NCBI GenBank assembly: GCA_023382935.1
Contig: JAHDXL010000005.1
Coordinates: forward strand, 303,503-367,502
Direction: 5' to 3'
DNA from: Phycisphaerales bacterium
GTDB taxonomy: Bacteria; Planctomycetota; Phycisphaerae; Phycisphaerales; UBA1924
Length of the DNA stretch: 64,000 bases
The notes under the pieces are model-generated. The model saw only the letters and a list, made by a program, of their open reading frames with translations, made no database searches and was not told the DNA's origin. Shown one piece after another: positions 7,910 through 16,775 of the stretch (its first letter is position 1; each line of letters starts with the position of its first letter). The translations under genes were made by a program, and so were the position numbers.

Positions 7910-9004
7910 GTGCAGGGGATGAGCGTGGAAGGGCGAGAAGTAGTCGGAGGCGTGCGACTGTCGCCGAGGATGGCGGGAGTGAAGCCCTATGCGCCGCCGA
8001 CGGGGCGAGGAACGGCCAGGTTGCTGCTCGACGCGAACGAAGGGGCGGCGCCGGGTGAGGCAGTGCGGGAGACTCTGGCGCGCGTTGATCTGGAACAGGT
8101 GCGGCGCTATCCGGAGGCGGGGGTTCTGGAGGCGCTGCTGGCCGAACGTGTGGGTGTCGAGCCGGAGCGCGTCGTGGTGACGGCGGGAGGAGATGACGCG
8201 ATTCATCGCGTGTGCGCGATGACGCTGGACGCGGGGCGGACGCTGGTGACGCACGCGCCGGTGTTTGAGATGATTCCGCGCTACGCGCGGCTGGCCGGGG
8301 CGGAGGTGGTGCAGGTCGACTGGCTGCGAGGGGGATTTCCGCATGAGAAGTTGGTGAGCACGATGGACGGGCGGACGGGGCTGGTGGCGGTGGTGTCGCC
8401 GAACAACCCGACGGGAGCGGTGGCCCCGGTGCGAGACCTTGTCGCAGTGGCGCAGGCGGCGCTGCGGCGGGGCGTGGTGGCCATGATCGACCTGGCGTAC
8501 GCGGAGTTTGCACAGGTTGACCCGACGCCGGCGCTGATCGAGTTGCCCAACGTGGTGATGATCCGCACTCTGTCGAAGGCGTTTGGGCTGGCGGGTCTGC
8601 GCGTTGGATATGCAGTGTGCCCGCGCGAGTTGGCGCCGATGGCACGGGCTGCCGGTGGGCCATACCCGGTGTCGGGGCTGTCGCTGGCGGTCGGCGAGGC
8701 GATGGTGCGGAAGTGGGATGTGGCAGAGACGTGGATGCAGGGCGTGCGCGAGGAACGCGAGCGGCTGGGCGCGGTGCTGCGCGAGGTCGGGGCGAGGCCT
8801 ATGGAGTCTCAGGCGAACTTCGTGACAGCCGAGTTTGTGGATGCGGGCGGAGTGCATGCCGGACTGTTGCGGCGAGGAATCTCGGTGCGTGCGTTCGGCG
8901 GGATGATGGAGCGATTTCTGCGTTTTACGCTTCCGGGCGAAGTGGGGGCGTTTGACGAACTGGTGTCGGCGCTTCGCGCCGTGTGCGAGGAGGTGGGCCG
9001 ATGA
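7910..9004 (+). CDS. hisC: Histidinol-phosphate aminotransferase
   Basis: This PLP enzyme (364 residues) transfers an amino group from glutamate to imidazole-acetol phosphate. It shows the fold-type I hallmarks LLLDANEGAAP near the N-terminus, SPNNPTGAV for substrate and PLP contacts, and TLSKAFGLAGLRVGY, whose Lys should carry PLP. GTG at 7910 is preferred because AGGAG (7899-7903) lies six bases upstream; ATG at 7919 is the alternative. It follows hisG by ten bases and overlaps hisB by ATGA. Confidence 0.93.
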   Translation: MQGMSVEGREVVGGVRLSPRMAGVKPYAPPTGRGTARLLLDANEGAAPGEAVRETLARVDLEQVRRYPEAGVLEALLAERVGVEPERVVVTAGGDDAIHRVCAMTLDAGRTLVTHAPVFEMIPRYARLAGAEVVQVDWLRGGFPHEKLVSTMDGRTGLVAVVSPNNPTGAVAPVRDLVAVAQAALRRGVVAMIDLAYAEFAQVDPTPALIELPNVVMIRTLSKAFGLAGLRVGYAVCPRELAPMARAAGGPYPVSGLSLAVGEAMVRKWDVAETWMQGVREERERLGAVLREVGARPMESQANFVTAEFVDAGGVHAGLLRRGISVRAFGGMMERFLRFTLPGEVGAFDELVSALRAVCEEVGR

Positions 9005-9600
9005 GCGGAGCCACAGGGCGCGTCGGGCAGGTGGAACGCACGACCGCGGAAACTAGGGTGCGCGTCAGCGTGAACCTCGACGGCACGGGCGTGTGCAGGG
9101 TGAGCACCGGGCTTGGGTTCCTCGACCACATGCTCGATGCGTTGTGCCGGCACGGGAGGCTGGACGTGGAACTGACCTGCCAGGGCGACGTGCAGGTTGA
9201 CGACCATCACACGGTTGAGGATTGTGCTCTGGCGCTGGGCAGCGCGATCGACCGGGCGCTGGGCGAGCGGCGCGGGATCGGGCGATTCGGGTCGGCGCAT
9301 GCGCCGCTGGATGAGGCGCTGGCAAGGGCCGTGATCGACTTGTCGGGACGGCCCGGCACATGGATCGACCTGCAACTGCGGCGCGCGATGATCGGGCAGG
9401 TGGCGACGGAGAACCTGTCGCACTTTTTCACGTCGCTGGCGGTGGGGATGAGGGCGACGCTGCATGTGGATGTGCTGCGCGGGGAGAACGATCATCACAA
9501 GGCCGAGGCGGCGTTCAAGGCGTCGGCGCTGGCGCTGCGGCAGGCGGTGTCGATCGACGCGCGCGCAAGTGACGTGCCGTCGACCAAGGGAGTGCTGTGA
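9001..9600 (+). CDS. hisB: Imidazoleglycerol-phosphate dehydratase
   Basis: The 199-residue protein is a single-function IGP dehydratase without the fused phosphatase domain found in enterobacteria. It carries the two metal-binding motifs expected for the family, DDHHTVED (about residues 66-73) and ENDHHKAEAAFKA near residue 160, plus GLGFLDHMLDAL at the N-terminus. The start overlaps the hisC stop (ATGA). The histidinol-phosphatase step must be supplied from elsewhere in the genome. Confidence 0.95.
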   Translation: MSGATGRVGQVERTTAETRVRVSVNLDGTGVCRVSTGLGFLDHMLDALCRHGRLDVELTCQGDVQVDDHHTVEDCALALGSAIDRALGERRGIGRFGSAHAPLDEALARAVIDLSGRPGTWIDLQLRRAMIGQVATENLSHFFTSLAVGMRATLHVDVLRGENDHHKAEAAFKASALALRQAVSIDARASDVPSTKGVL

Positions 9601-10268
9601 TGCGTGTGACGATCATCGCCACGGGCATTGCGAACACGGCATCGGTGGAGGCGGCCTTCACGCGGCTGGGGGTGGAAGTCGAGCACACGACCGACGCCCG
9701 GCGGGTGGAGCAAGCCCGGGCGGTCGTGCTGCCCGGCGTTGGATCGTTCGGCGCCGGGATGGACGTGCTGCGGACATTGGGACTGCTCGAGGTGCTGCCG
9801 GAACGCATCGTACAGGGGCGTGCGACGCTGGCGGTGTGCCTGGGCCTGCAGTTGCTGTGTCGGGGGTCGGAGGAGTCGCCGGAGGTCGAAGGACTGGGCG
9901 TGCTCGATACGGTCGCGAGGCGGTTTCCGGATTCGGTGAGCGTGCCACAGTTTGGCTGGAACCGCGTGTGCGCGGGCGAAGGGTCGCGATTGATCGAGGA
10001 CGGGCACGCATACTTCGCGAACTCGTATCGGATCGTGTCGCTGACGGGGCATTCGGCGCCGGTGGAAGGCGTAGGCAAACCCCTCGCCGGCGCCAGGGGC
10101 TCTGACTGGGTGTGTGCGACAACGGACCATGCGGGGAGGTTTGTGTCCGCGATCGAGCGCGGCGCCGTGCTGGGGTGCCAGTTTCACCCGGAGATTTCGG
10201 GGCCCTGGGGCCAAAGGCTGCTCGGACGCTGGCTGGCGATGGCGGACGAAGGAGTGGGTACATGCTGA
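9600..10268 (+). CDS. hisH: Imidazole glycerol phosphate synthase, glutaminase subunit
   Basis: HisH (222 residues) hydrolyses glutamine and passes ammonia to HisF. The class I amidotransferase triad is visible: the nucleophile Cys in LAVCLGLQLL and the His and Glu in GCQFHPEISG. VVLPGVGSFGAGM matches the family N-terminal pattern. The start ATG overlaps the hisB stop as TGATG; an in-frame GTG three bases earlier is possible. The end overlaps the hisF start. Confidence 0.94.
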   Translation: MRVTIIATGIANTASVEAAFTRLGVEVEHTTDARRVEQARAVVLPGVGSFGAGMDVLRTLGLLEVLPERIVQGRATLAVCLGLQLLCRGSEESPEVEGLGVLDTVARRFPDSVSVPQFGWNRVCAGEGSRLIEDGHAYFANSYRIVSLTGHSAPVEGVGKPLAGARGSDWVCATTDHAGRFVSAIERGAVLGCQFHPEISGPWGQRLLGRWLAMADEGVGTC

Positions 10269-11020
10269 CGCGGCGCATCATTCCGTGTCTGGACGTTCGC
10301 GGCGGGCGCGTGGTCAAGGGTGTGAAGTTCGCCGGGCTGCGCGATGTCGGCGATCCGGTCGATCATGCGAAGACCTATGAGCAGCAGGGGGCCGACGAAC
10401 TGGTGATGCTCGATGTTTCGGCCACGCCGGAGGATCGCGAGACGGCCCTTGAAACGGTGCGAGCGCTGCGGCGAGCGCTGTCGATTCCGCTGACGGTGGG
10501 CGGCGGAGTACGCGGCGTCGAGACGGCCGAGCGACTGCTGCTGTCGGGAGCGGACAAGGTGAGCATGAACACGGCGGCAGTGACTGAGCCGGGGCTGCTG
10601 ACGCGTCTGGCCGAGCGCGTGGGTCGGCAGTGCGTGGTGCTGGCACTCGATGCGGCGGCGTGGGCGAGTGGTGAGGGTTGGGAAGTTGTCACGCGATCAG
10701 GGGCGCATCGCACGGGCATCGACGCGGTGTCGTGGGCACGCCAGGCTGAGCAGGGCGGGGCGGGTGAGATTCTGCTGACGAGTTGGGACCGCGACGGCAC
10801 GCAAGAGGGGTATGACTTGTCGCTCATCGCTGCGATTTCCAGAGCCGTGCGCGTGCCGGTGATCGCCAGCGGCGGAGCGTCCTGCCCCGAGCACATGGCC
10901 CGGGCACTGGACGCCGGTGCGTCGGCGGTGCTGGCCGCGTCGATCTTTCACGAAGGGCGGTACACGGTTGAGCAGGTCAAGCAGGTGCTCAGCCAGTGCG
11001 GGGTCGAGGTGCGGCGATGA
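10262..11020 (+). CDS. hisF: Imidazole glycerol phosphate synthase, cyclase subunit
   Basis: HisF (252 residues) is a TIM-barrel enzyme that forms IGP and AICAR with ammonia from HisH. The N-terminal catalytic Asp is in RIIPCLDVRGGRVVKGV, and the second phosphate site and repeat halves show as TVGGGVRGVETA and VIASGGASCPEHM. The start overlaps the 3' end of hisH by seven bases, and the stop overlaps the next gene as ATGA, consistent with translational coupling of partner subunits. Confidence 0.96.
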   Translation: MLTRRIIPCLDVRGGRVVKGVKFAGLRDVGDPVDHAKTYEQQGADELVMLDVSATPEDRETALETVRALRRALSIPLTVGGGVRGVETAERLLLSGADKVSMNTAAVTEPGLLTRLAERVGRQCVVLALDAAAWASGEGWEVVTRSGAHRTGIDAVSWARQAEQGGAGEILLTSWDRDGTQEGYDLSLIAAISRAVRVPVIASGGASCPEHMARALDAGASAVLAASIFHEGRYTVEQVKQVLSQCGVEVRR

Positions 11021-12285
11021 TCGTGCCGTCGATTGACATCATGGGCGGGCAGGCGGTGCAACTGGTGGGCGGGCGTGAGAAGGTGATCGACGCGGGTGAC
11101 CCGAGGCCGATCGCGGAGCGGTTCGCGCCGGTGGGCGAGATTGCGGTCATTGATCTTGACGCAGCGATGGGTCGAGGGAGCAACGCGGAGATCGTCGAGG
11201 AGTTGTGCCAGATGGCGCGGTGTCGCGTGGGCGGGGGGATTCGCGATGAGCAAACGGCGGTGAGGTGGTTGGATGCCGGTGCACGGAAGATCATTCTGGG
11301 GACGGCGGCCCGGCCCGAACTGCTGAGCAAACTCCCGCGCGGGCGTGTGATCGCGGCACTGGATGCACGCCACGATCGCGTGGTGATCGAGGGGTGGATG
11401 AAAGAGACCACGGCCCGGGTGGAGGATCGCATCGACGAGTTGAAGGAATACGTCGGCGGATTCCTCGTGACGTTTGTGGAACTGGAAGGACGCATGGGCG
11501 GGCTGCCTCTCGGTCGCGTGGAGGCGGTGGTGCGGCGGGCGGTGGGGTGTCGGGTGACGGTCGCGGGTGGGGTGCGCGGGTCCGACGACGTGGCCGCGGC
11601 CGACCGCGCGGGGGCTGATGCGCAGGTCGGGATGGCGCTCTACACCGGTGCGATGGGGCTGGCCGAGGGGTTGTGTGCGCCGTTGCGGAGCGATCGCGCC
11701 GACGGTCTGTGGCCGACGGTGGTGGTGGACGAACACGGCGCGGTCCTGGGGCTTGTGTACTCGAATCTGGAGAGCGTTCGCACCGCGATCGAGGAGCGGC
11801 GCGGGATTTACTGGTCGCGATCACGCGGCGGGCTGTGGCGCAAGGGCGAGGAGAGCGGAAACATGCAGGAACTGCTGCGCATCGACGTCGACTGCGATCG
11901 CGACGCGCTGCGCTTCACCGTGCGGCAGAAGGGCGGCTTCTGCCACACCGGCACGCGGTCGTGCTTCGGTGAGTCGACGGGGCTGGTGAAACTGCAGGAG
12001 ACCATCGCGGCGCGTATCGCATCGGCACCGGCCGGGTCGTATGTCCGGCGATTGCTCGATGATCCGGCGCTGTTGCGTGCCAAATTGCTGGAGGAGTGCG
12101 GCGAGTTGATCGACGCGAGCACGCCGGGCGGGGCTGCGTGGGAGGCGGCCGACGTGTTGTTTTTCGTGCTGACGGCCGCGATGCGGCTCGGTGCGACGCT
12201 CGACACCATCGAAGACGAGATCGATCGCCGGTCGCTGAGCGTGACGCGCCGCAGGGGCGATGCCAAGCCGGGAAGGGGCGGGTGA
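11017..12285 (+). CDS. hisAIE: HisA-HisI-HisE triple fusion: ProFAR isomerase, PR-AMP cyclohydrolase, PR-ATP pyrophosphohydrolase
   Basis: One uninterrupted 422-residue protein carries three successive his domains. Residues 1-222 are a HisA TIM barrel, with catalytic Asp7 in PSIDIMGG and Asp116 in AALDARHD. Residues about 228-318 are HisI, with the metal-binding VDCDRDA and the zinc cysteines C293, C309 and C316 (CHTGTRSCF). Residues about 325-410 are HisE, with KLLEECGEL and WEAADVLFF. Together it would convert PR-ATP to PRFAR. Short linkers join the domains and there is no stop or restart between them. HisI-HisE fusions are common; attachment to HisA is not, to my knowledge. The HisA part has VTFVELEGRMGG where E. 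coli HisA has a TDISRDGT segment, closer to the eukaryote-type isomerase. Confidence 0.93.
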   Translation: MIVPSIDIMGGQAVQLVGGREKVIDAGDPRPIAERFAPVGEIAVIDLDAAMGRGSNAEIVEELCQMARCRVGGGIRDEQTAVRWLDAGARKIILGTAARPELLSKLPRGRVIAALDARHDRVVIEGWMKETTARVEDRIDELKEYVGGFLVTFVELEGRMGGLPLGRVEAVVRRAVGCRVTVAGGVRGSDDVAAADRAGADAQVGMALYTGAMGLAEGLCAPLRSDRADGLWPTVVVDEHGAVLGLVYSNLESVRTAIEERRGIYWSRSRGGLWRKGEESGNMQELLRIDVDCDRDALRFTVRQKGGFCHTGTRSCFGESTGLVKLQETIAARIASAPAGSYVRRLLDDPALLRAKLLEECGELIDASTPGGAAWEAADVLFFVLTAAMRLGATLDTIEDEIDRRSLSVTRRRGDAKPGRGG

Positions 12286-13568
12286 TGCTGCGGCGAGTCA
12301 ATGCGAGCGAGGTTCGGGCGACACGTTTCCGCGCGGTCGATGACCAGACGCTTGAGCAGGCGGGCGCCATGGTGCGGCGCGTGGAGCGTGAGGGCGTGCG
12401 CGCGGTGCGCGAACTGGCGGAGCGGTTCGGCGAAAGGCGCGCGGGCGATCCGCTGGTGCTGGGACGTAAGGCGATGCTGCTGGCCTATGCGGCGATGGAT
12501 GCCGAGGATCGCGCGTGCCTGGAACGAACGGCTGAGAGAATCGAGCGGTTTGCGAGGGCTCAACTCGTCTCCATCCGCGCGTTGGACACTTCCATTGAAG
12601 GCGGGCGAGCGGGACACACGCTTTCGTGCGTGCGATCGGCCGGCTGCTACGTTCCAGCGGGGCGCAGCCCCTTGCCGTCGACGGCCCTGATGACGGCGGT
12701 GACGGCGAGGGTGGCCGGGTGCGAGCGCGTGGTCGTCGCATCCCCGGGGGCGCATCCGATGGTGCTGGCGGCGTGCTCGATTGCGGGCGTGGATGAGGTG
12801 CTGGCCGTCGGCGGGGCCCACGCGATCGCCGCGATGGCTTTCGGCTTCGAGGCGCACGGGTCGAGCGGAGAGGAGGCGTTTGAGCCGTGCGACATGATCG
12901 TGGGGCCGGGCAATCGCTGGGTGACGGCGGCCAAGCAGATGGTGTCCGGTGTGGTCGGCATCGACATGCTGGCAGGTCCGTCGGAACTTCTGGTGCTTGC
13001 CGACGAGACGGCCGATGCGGCGGTGGTGGCGGCCGATCTGCTTGCGCAGGCGGAGCATGACACGGACGCTCGCGCGATGCTGGTGACGACCAGCGCAGCG
13101 CTGGCCGATGCGGTGGATGAACAGTTGCGTGAGCAACTGGAGTCGCTCCCAACGCGGGCGACGGCAAGGGCGGGGCTGGGCAACGGTTTTTCGTGCGTGG
13201 TCGCGTCGATCGAGGAGGCGCTCTTGGTGAGTGACCTAGTTGGGCCAGAGCACCTGGAACTCATGATGCAGGACGCAGAGGCGGTGGCAACGCGCGTGCG
13301 CAACGCGGGGGGAGTATTCATCGGTGCGCGGGCGGCCGAGGTGCTGGGCGATTACGGGGCCGGGCCGAATCACACGCTGCCGACGGGCGGGACGGCGCGA
13401 TTTCGCGCAGGGCTGAGCGTGATGCACTTCCTGCGGTTGCGCACGTGGATGCGCATGGATGACTCCGGGGAGGCCGCGGGCCTGGTTGCGGACAGTGAGC
13501 GATTGGCGAGGATGGAAGGACTGCCCGGGCATGAGCGATCGGCGGCGAAACGCCGCGTGACACGGTGA
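12285..13568 (+). CDS. hisD: Histidinol dehydrogenase
   Basis: This zinc enzyme (427 residues) performs the last two oxidations from histidinol to histidine with NAD. Typical segments are CYVPAGRSPLPST, MIVGPGNRWVTAAK, GIDMLAGPSELLVLAD, LAQAEHDTDA and VGPEHLEL, which supply the zinc and catalytic residues. ATG overlaps the previous stop as TGATG. It closes the operon; the convergent EamA gene ends 80 bases downstream. Confidence 0.96.
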   Translation: MLRRVNASEVRATRFRAVDDQTLEQAGAMVRRVEREGVRAVRELAERFGERRAGDPLVLGRKAMLLAYAAMDAEDRACLERTAERIERFARAQLVSIRALDTSIEGGRAGHTLSCVRSAGCYVPAGRSPLPSTALMTAVTARVAGCERVVVASPGAHPMVLAACSIAGVDEVLAVGGAHAIAAMAFGFEAHGSSGEEAFEPCDMIVGPGNRWVTAAKQMVSGVVGIDMLAGPSELLVLADETADAAVVAADLLAQAEHDTDARAMLVTTSAALADAVDEQLREQLESLPTRATARAGLGNGFSCVVASIEEALLVSDLVGPEHLELMMQDAEAVATRVRNAGGVFIGARAAEVLGDYGAGPNHTLPTGGTARFRAGLSVMHFLRLRTWMRMDDSGEAAGLVADSERLARMEGLPGHERSAAKRRVTR

Positions 13569-13648
13569 GTGCATGAGGCGGTGGCCGCGCCGGCGGGTGG
13601 CGCGTGCCACTGGAGGGATCGCCGGGGAGCGATTCGGCGCGTTCGGAT

Positions 13649-14551
13649 TTACCGCACAGGGTCCGTGAGTTCGGCCTTCTCGACCGGCGTTCGCTTGTGA
13701 GGCCACACCTGGCAGGTGAGCATGCCCGCGAACATCAGCCCGCAGCCGACGAGTTCCGGGCGAGAAAGCGACTCGCTGAGGATGAGAACGCCGAAGATGG
13801 CGGCAAAGACGGCTTCGAGACTCATCAGGACGGCCGCGTGCGTCGGTGGGGCGTGCTTCTGGGCAATGATTTGCAGAGTGAACGCGATGCCGATGGAAAA
13901 CACGCCGCCGTAGACGATGGGGAGGAACGCTGCGGAGATTTCGCTGATGCGAGGCTGTTCGCGCACAAAGGTCGCGATGGTGGTAACGATGGCGACCACG
14001 GCGAACTGGACGATGGCCAGGCCGACCGCATCGGCCTTGGGGGCGGCGATCGCGACAATCGCGACGTGAAAGGCCCAGCAGACGGCGCAAAGACCAACCC
14101 ACAGGTCGCCCGTGCGGAAGCCGCCACTGACGTCTCCACTCAGGAAGAACAGGCCGATGGCAGCCAGCAGCGAGCCAACGAAGTGTCCGGCGGTGAAGCG
14201 GTGCCCGAGCGCCAGCCCGATGAAGGGCACGCCGAGAACATACAGACCGGTGATGAAACCGGCCCGCGAGGCGGTGGTGGTGACCATGCCGATCTGCTGG
14301 GCATTGGCAGCGACGGCCATGATGATGCCGAGAAGGATGCCCGCGGGCACGGTGCGCCGGTTGATGCGTGTGCGCCAGCGCGGTCCGACGACAAGTGGCA
14401 GGAGCATTGCCACACCGATCAAGTAGCGTAGCGAGGTATAGGCAAAGGGGCCCATGTGCTCCATCGCAGCCCGCTGCGCGACAAAGCCCGAGCCCCAGAT
14501 ACAGGCGACCAGCAGGAGAATGGCATCGGCGCGGAGCGCGGTGGTTCGCAT
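13649..14551 (-). CDS. EamA/DMT-family transporter
   Basis: The 300-residue protein has about ten hydrophobic helices in two EamA halves, and begins with the typical LLVACIWGSGFVAQRA and LRYLIGVAMLLPLVV. Proteins of this drug/metabolite transporter superfamily export or import small metabolites; the substrate cannot be told from sequence. ATG at 14551 was preferred over an in-frame TTG nine bases upstream. It is convergent with the his operon and lies 36 bases beyond the stop of shikimate kinase, on the same strand. Confidence 0.88.
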   Translation of the reverse strand: MRTTALRADAILLLVACIWGSGFVAQRAAMEHMGPFAYTSLRYLIGVAMLLPLVVGPRWRTRINRRTVPAGILLGIIMAVAANAQQIGMVTTTASRAGFITGLYVLGVPFIGLALGHRFTAGHFVGSLLAAIGLFFLSGDVSGGFRTGDLWVGLCAVCWAFHVAIVAIAAPKADAVGLAIVQFAVVAIVTTIATFVREQPRISEISAAFLPIVYGGVFSIGIAFTLQIIAQKHAPPTHAAVLMSLEAVFAAIFGVLILSESLSRPELVGCGLMFAGMLTCQVWPHKRTPVEKAELTDPVR

Positions 14552-14587
14552 CGAGGGCAAGCGTAGACAAGGCGAGCGGGTTGATCG

Positions 14588-15121
14588 CTAGAAGAGGCTG
14601 ACCAGTTCGCGCAGGGTGGTGCGCATGTCGACGCCGTCCACGTCGATGACCTCGTCGGCCAGACTGCGGTAGAGCCCGTCGCGCCGAGCGAGAATGAGGT
14701 CGATTTCGGCGATGGTGTCGGTGCCGGTGAGGCTGGGGCGATCGGTCAGGTCACACTTGCCCAGGCGTTCGCGAAGCGTGTGTGCGCCCGCGCGGAGGTA
14801 GATGACGTAGGCGGTCTTGGCCAATTGGGCCTGTTCGATCACCTCTCGGGCGCCGGGGGCCGTGGGCGTACCGCCCCCCAAGGCGACGACTTGCCCCGTC
14901 TTGCTGAGCACGCGCTTGAGGGCACGGACCTCGGCCTGGCGGAAACCGCTCTCCCCGTACTTCTCCCAGGCTTGGCCGATGGTGGAGCAATGGAGTTGGG
15001 CCTTGGTCTCGTCGTCCAGGTCGATGAAAGGTCGGTGCAGGCGCTGGGCCAGTTCGCGTCCGAGCGTGGTCTTGCCCGAGCCACGCAGACCGATCAGCAA
15101 CACCGAGGGGAACCGCTCCAT
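14588..15121 (-). CDS. aroK: Shikimate kinase
   Basis: The 177-residue protein has the P-loop GLRGSGKTTLGRELA near the N-terminus, the shikimate-binding DLDDE, and the GGGTP loop followed by a LID region with RPSLTG. It phosphorylates shikimate in aromatic amino acid synthesis. ATG at 15121 starts directly before the core fold; the long upstream open frame overlaps the AsmA-like gene and is a shadow. It lies 37 bases after the AsmA-like gene on the same strand. Confidence 0.93.
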   Translation of the reverse strand: MERFPSVLLIGLRGSGKTTLGRELAQRLHRPFIDLDDETKAQLHCSTIGQAWEKYGESGFRQAEVRALKRVLSKTGQVVALGGGTPTAPGAREVIEQAQLAKTAYVIYLRAGAHTLRERLGKCDLTDRPSLTGTDTIAEIDLILARRDGLYRSLADEVIDVDGVDMRTTLRELVSLF

Positions 15122-15158
15122 GACATCCTCAACTATCGACCGGACGGGTTCTTCAGCG

Positions 15159-16745
15159 TCACCCGCCGATGCCGAGCGGTTGGATGGTGACCTGTGGCCT
15201 GTCCACGGTCCCCTGAATTCGGTATGCGACGAGTCGCTCGGTGACGCTCCCGATGGCTCGCCCGAGCAGCCCCAACTGACCTGTGAGTCGCTTGAGGGGA
15301 CCGGCACGGACCGACAGGTCGATCGATCCGTCGTAGCCGACGAGTCCGACGGCGTCAGCGGCCACGATGCCGGTGATGACGCTGGACCTGGTAATGCGCA
15401 CGCCGGCAGGTTCAAGAAGGTAATCAACATCGGCTTCGTGTCCGAAGGTCGCATCGTCGCGGAAGTCGAGGTTGCCAATTTTCTGCACGAGTTCGGCCAG
15501 CCCGGGCAGCACGAGCAGACGCCCGTTGCGGACCTGCATCTGGCCTGAGCCGCTGATGCGAGCGAGCGGGTCGTCGATCATGAGCGAAGCGCTTCCCTTG
15601 CCGTTGAGGTTGCCGGCGAGATTGGGTGTGGCGCCTGGTGGGGCCGCGGCTCGCAGGGCTTCTCTCAGATTGAGGTTCTGGAGGGTCCATTCGGCAACGG
15701 CCGGGGAGCCAGCGGCGGAAAGGTCGACCGAGGCGTGGGCTTGCACCAGCCCCGCGAGCGTTTGCGCGCGGAAGTTGGAAATCGTGACCTGCCCGTCGGC
15801 CATGGCGATGTCGGCTTCGGCCAGGCGAATCGGAAGGCGATAGTCGGAAACTACCACGTTGAACTCCCGGACATTCAGCCACCCGGTGAGATTCGATTGC
15901 TCCAGGTCGCCGATCGGGACGCTCCCGCGGAAATCGAGCACTGCGCTGCCCGCGGCGTCGAAGCGGGTAAGGAAGCCCTGCAACTGCGGAGGGAGCGTGG
16001 AGATGGTCGTCGGATCGAGCGCAATGCGCGCCCGGGAGTCTCGCAGATCGAGCAGGAACTGGTCGATGTTGAACGCGCCTCGCAGCGTGGTTTCCAGCCC
16101 GGGCGAGCGGCCTGCCTGCATGTCAAGGGTGTACCAGCCCGGGCCCAGATCATCGGGACGAATCGTCATGTCGCACGCGAAGCCGCTCAGCGTCATCGGC
16201 TGCCCGGCGCCGTCGTCATAGGTGAGCGAAACGTCGCGGATGGTGACGCGCTGCAGGACGAGCACGCTGGAGAGGTTCTGACTCTCGGGCACCTGCCTGA
16301 GAGTCTGGCGTGAGCGAACGCGCGTGAGTTGGTCGAAGCCGAGAATCTCGCCGGACTGTGGATCCTGCATGATGCGCAGGTCGCCGCCGTCGATGGATAC
16401 CCGGGCGATTTTGATCGGTCGGTCAAGACCGGGCGTCTCGGCGAGCGTGATGACGAGGCCTTCAACGTCGAGCACGCACGTGCCGTCGGGCGCGGTGAGG
16501 GTGACGCCTGACAAATGCACGGTGTACGGCGCCTCGTAGTCGATGGTGCTGAAACCCAGTTGCGGCACGAGGTGCGCGTTGACGATGCCGACGATCTGGG
16601 ATCCGAGGTAATCGCGCAGGCGTGCGCCCGCCCCGGGGCCCAATGGCGAGGCGCTTCGCGGCGCGAACAAGACGTATCCCACCACCGCCGCTCCGGCGAC
16701 GATCAGCACGAGCGCGGCGAGCATGACCTTGACGGCGTTTTTCAT
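15159..16745 (-). CDS. AsmA-like envelope protein
   Basis: The 528-residue protein has an N-terminal membrane anchor (VMLAALVLIVAGAAVVGYVLF) followed by a long beta-rich region. Its C-terminal part resembles AsmA/TamB-type proteins (SGSGQMQVRNGRLLVLPGLAELVQKI, then DVDYLLEPAGVRITRS). Such proteins span the periplasm and are linked to lipid transport to, or assembly of, the outer membrane. The assignment rests on overall layout and the C-terminal region. It is transcribed with efp upstream and aroK downstream. Confidence 0.75.
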   Translation of the reverse strand: MKNAVKVMLAALVLIVAGAAVVGYVLFAPRSASPLGPGAGARLRDYLGSQIVGIVNAHLVPQLGFSTIDYEAPYTVHLSGVTLTAPDGTCVLDVEGLVITLAETPGLDRPIKIARVSIDGGDLRIMQDPQSGEILGFDQLTRVRSRQTLRQVPESQNLSSVLVLQRVTIRDVSLTYDDGAGQPMTLSGFACDMTIRPDDLGPGWYTLDMQAGRSPGLETTLRGAFNIDQFLLDLRDSRARIALDPTTISTLPPQLQGFLTRFDAAGSAVLDFRGSVPIGDLEQSNLTGWLNVREFNVVVSDYRLPIRLAEADIAMADGQVTISNFRAQTLAGLVQAHASVDLSAAGSPAVAEWTLQNLNLREALRAAAPPGATPNLAGNLNGKGSASLMIDDPLARISGSGQMQVRNGRLLVLPGLAELVQKIGNLDFRDDATFGHEADVDYLLEPAGVRITRSSVITGIVAADAVGLVGYDGSIDLSVRAGPLKRLTGQLGLLGRAIGSVTERLVAYRIQGTVDRPQVTIQPLGIGG

Positions 16746-16775
16746 CGGTGGACCGTGAGTAAACTCCGCGGGTTT

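Noticed and set aside
13597-13610. GTGGC-GCGT-GCCAC hairpin between hisD and the EamA gene
   Set aside because: The five-base stem has no T-run in either direction; it is possible as a weak bidirectional terminator but not supportable.
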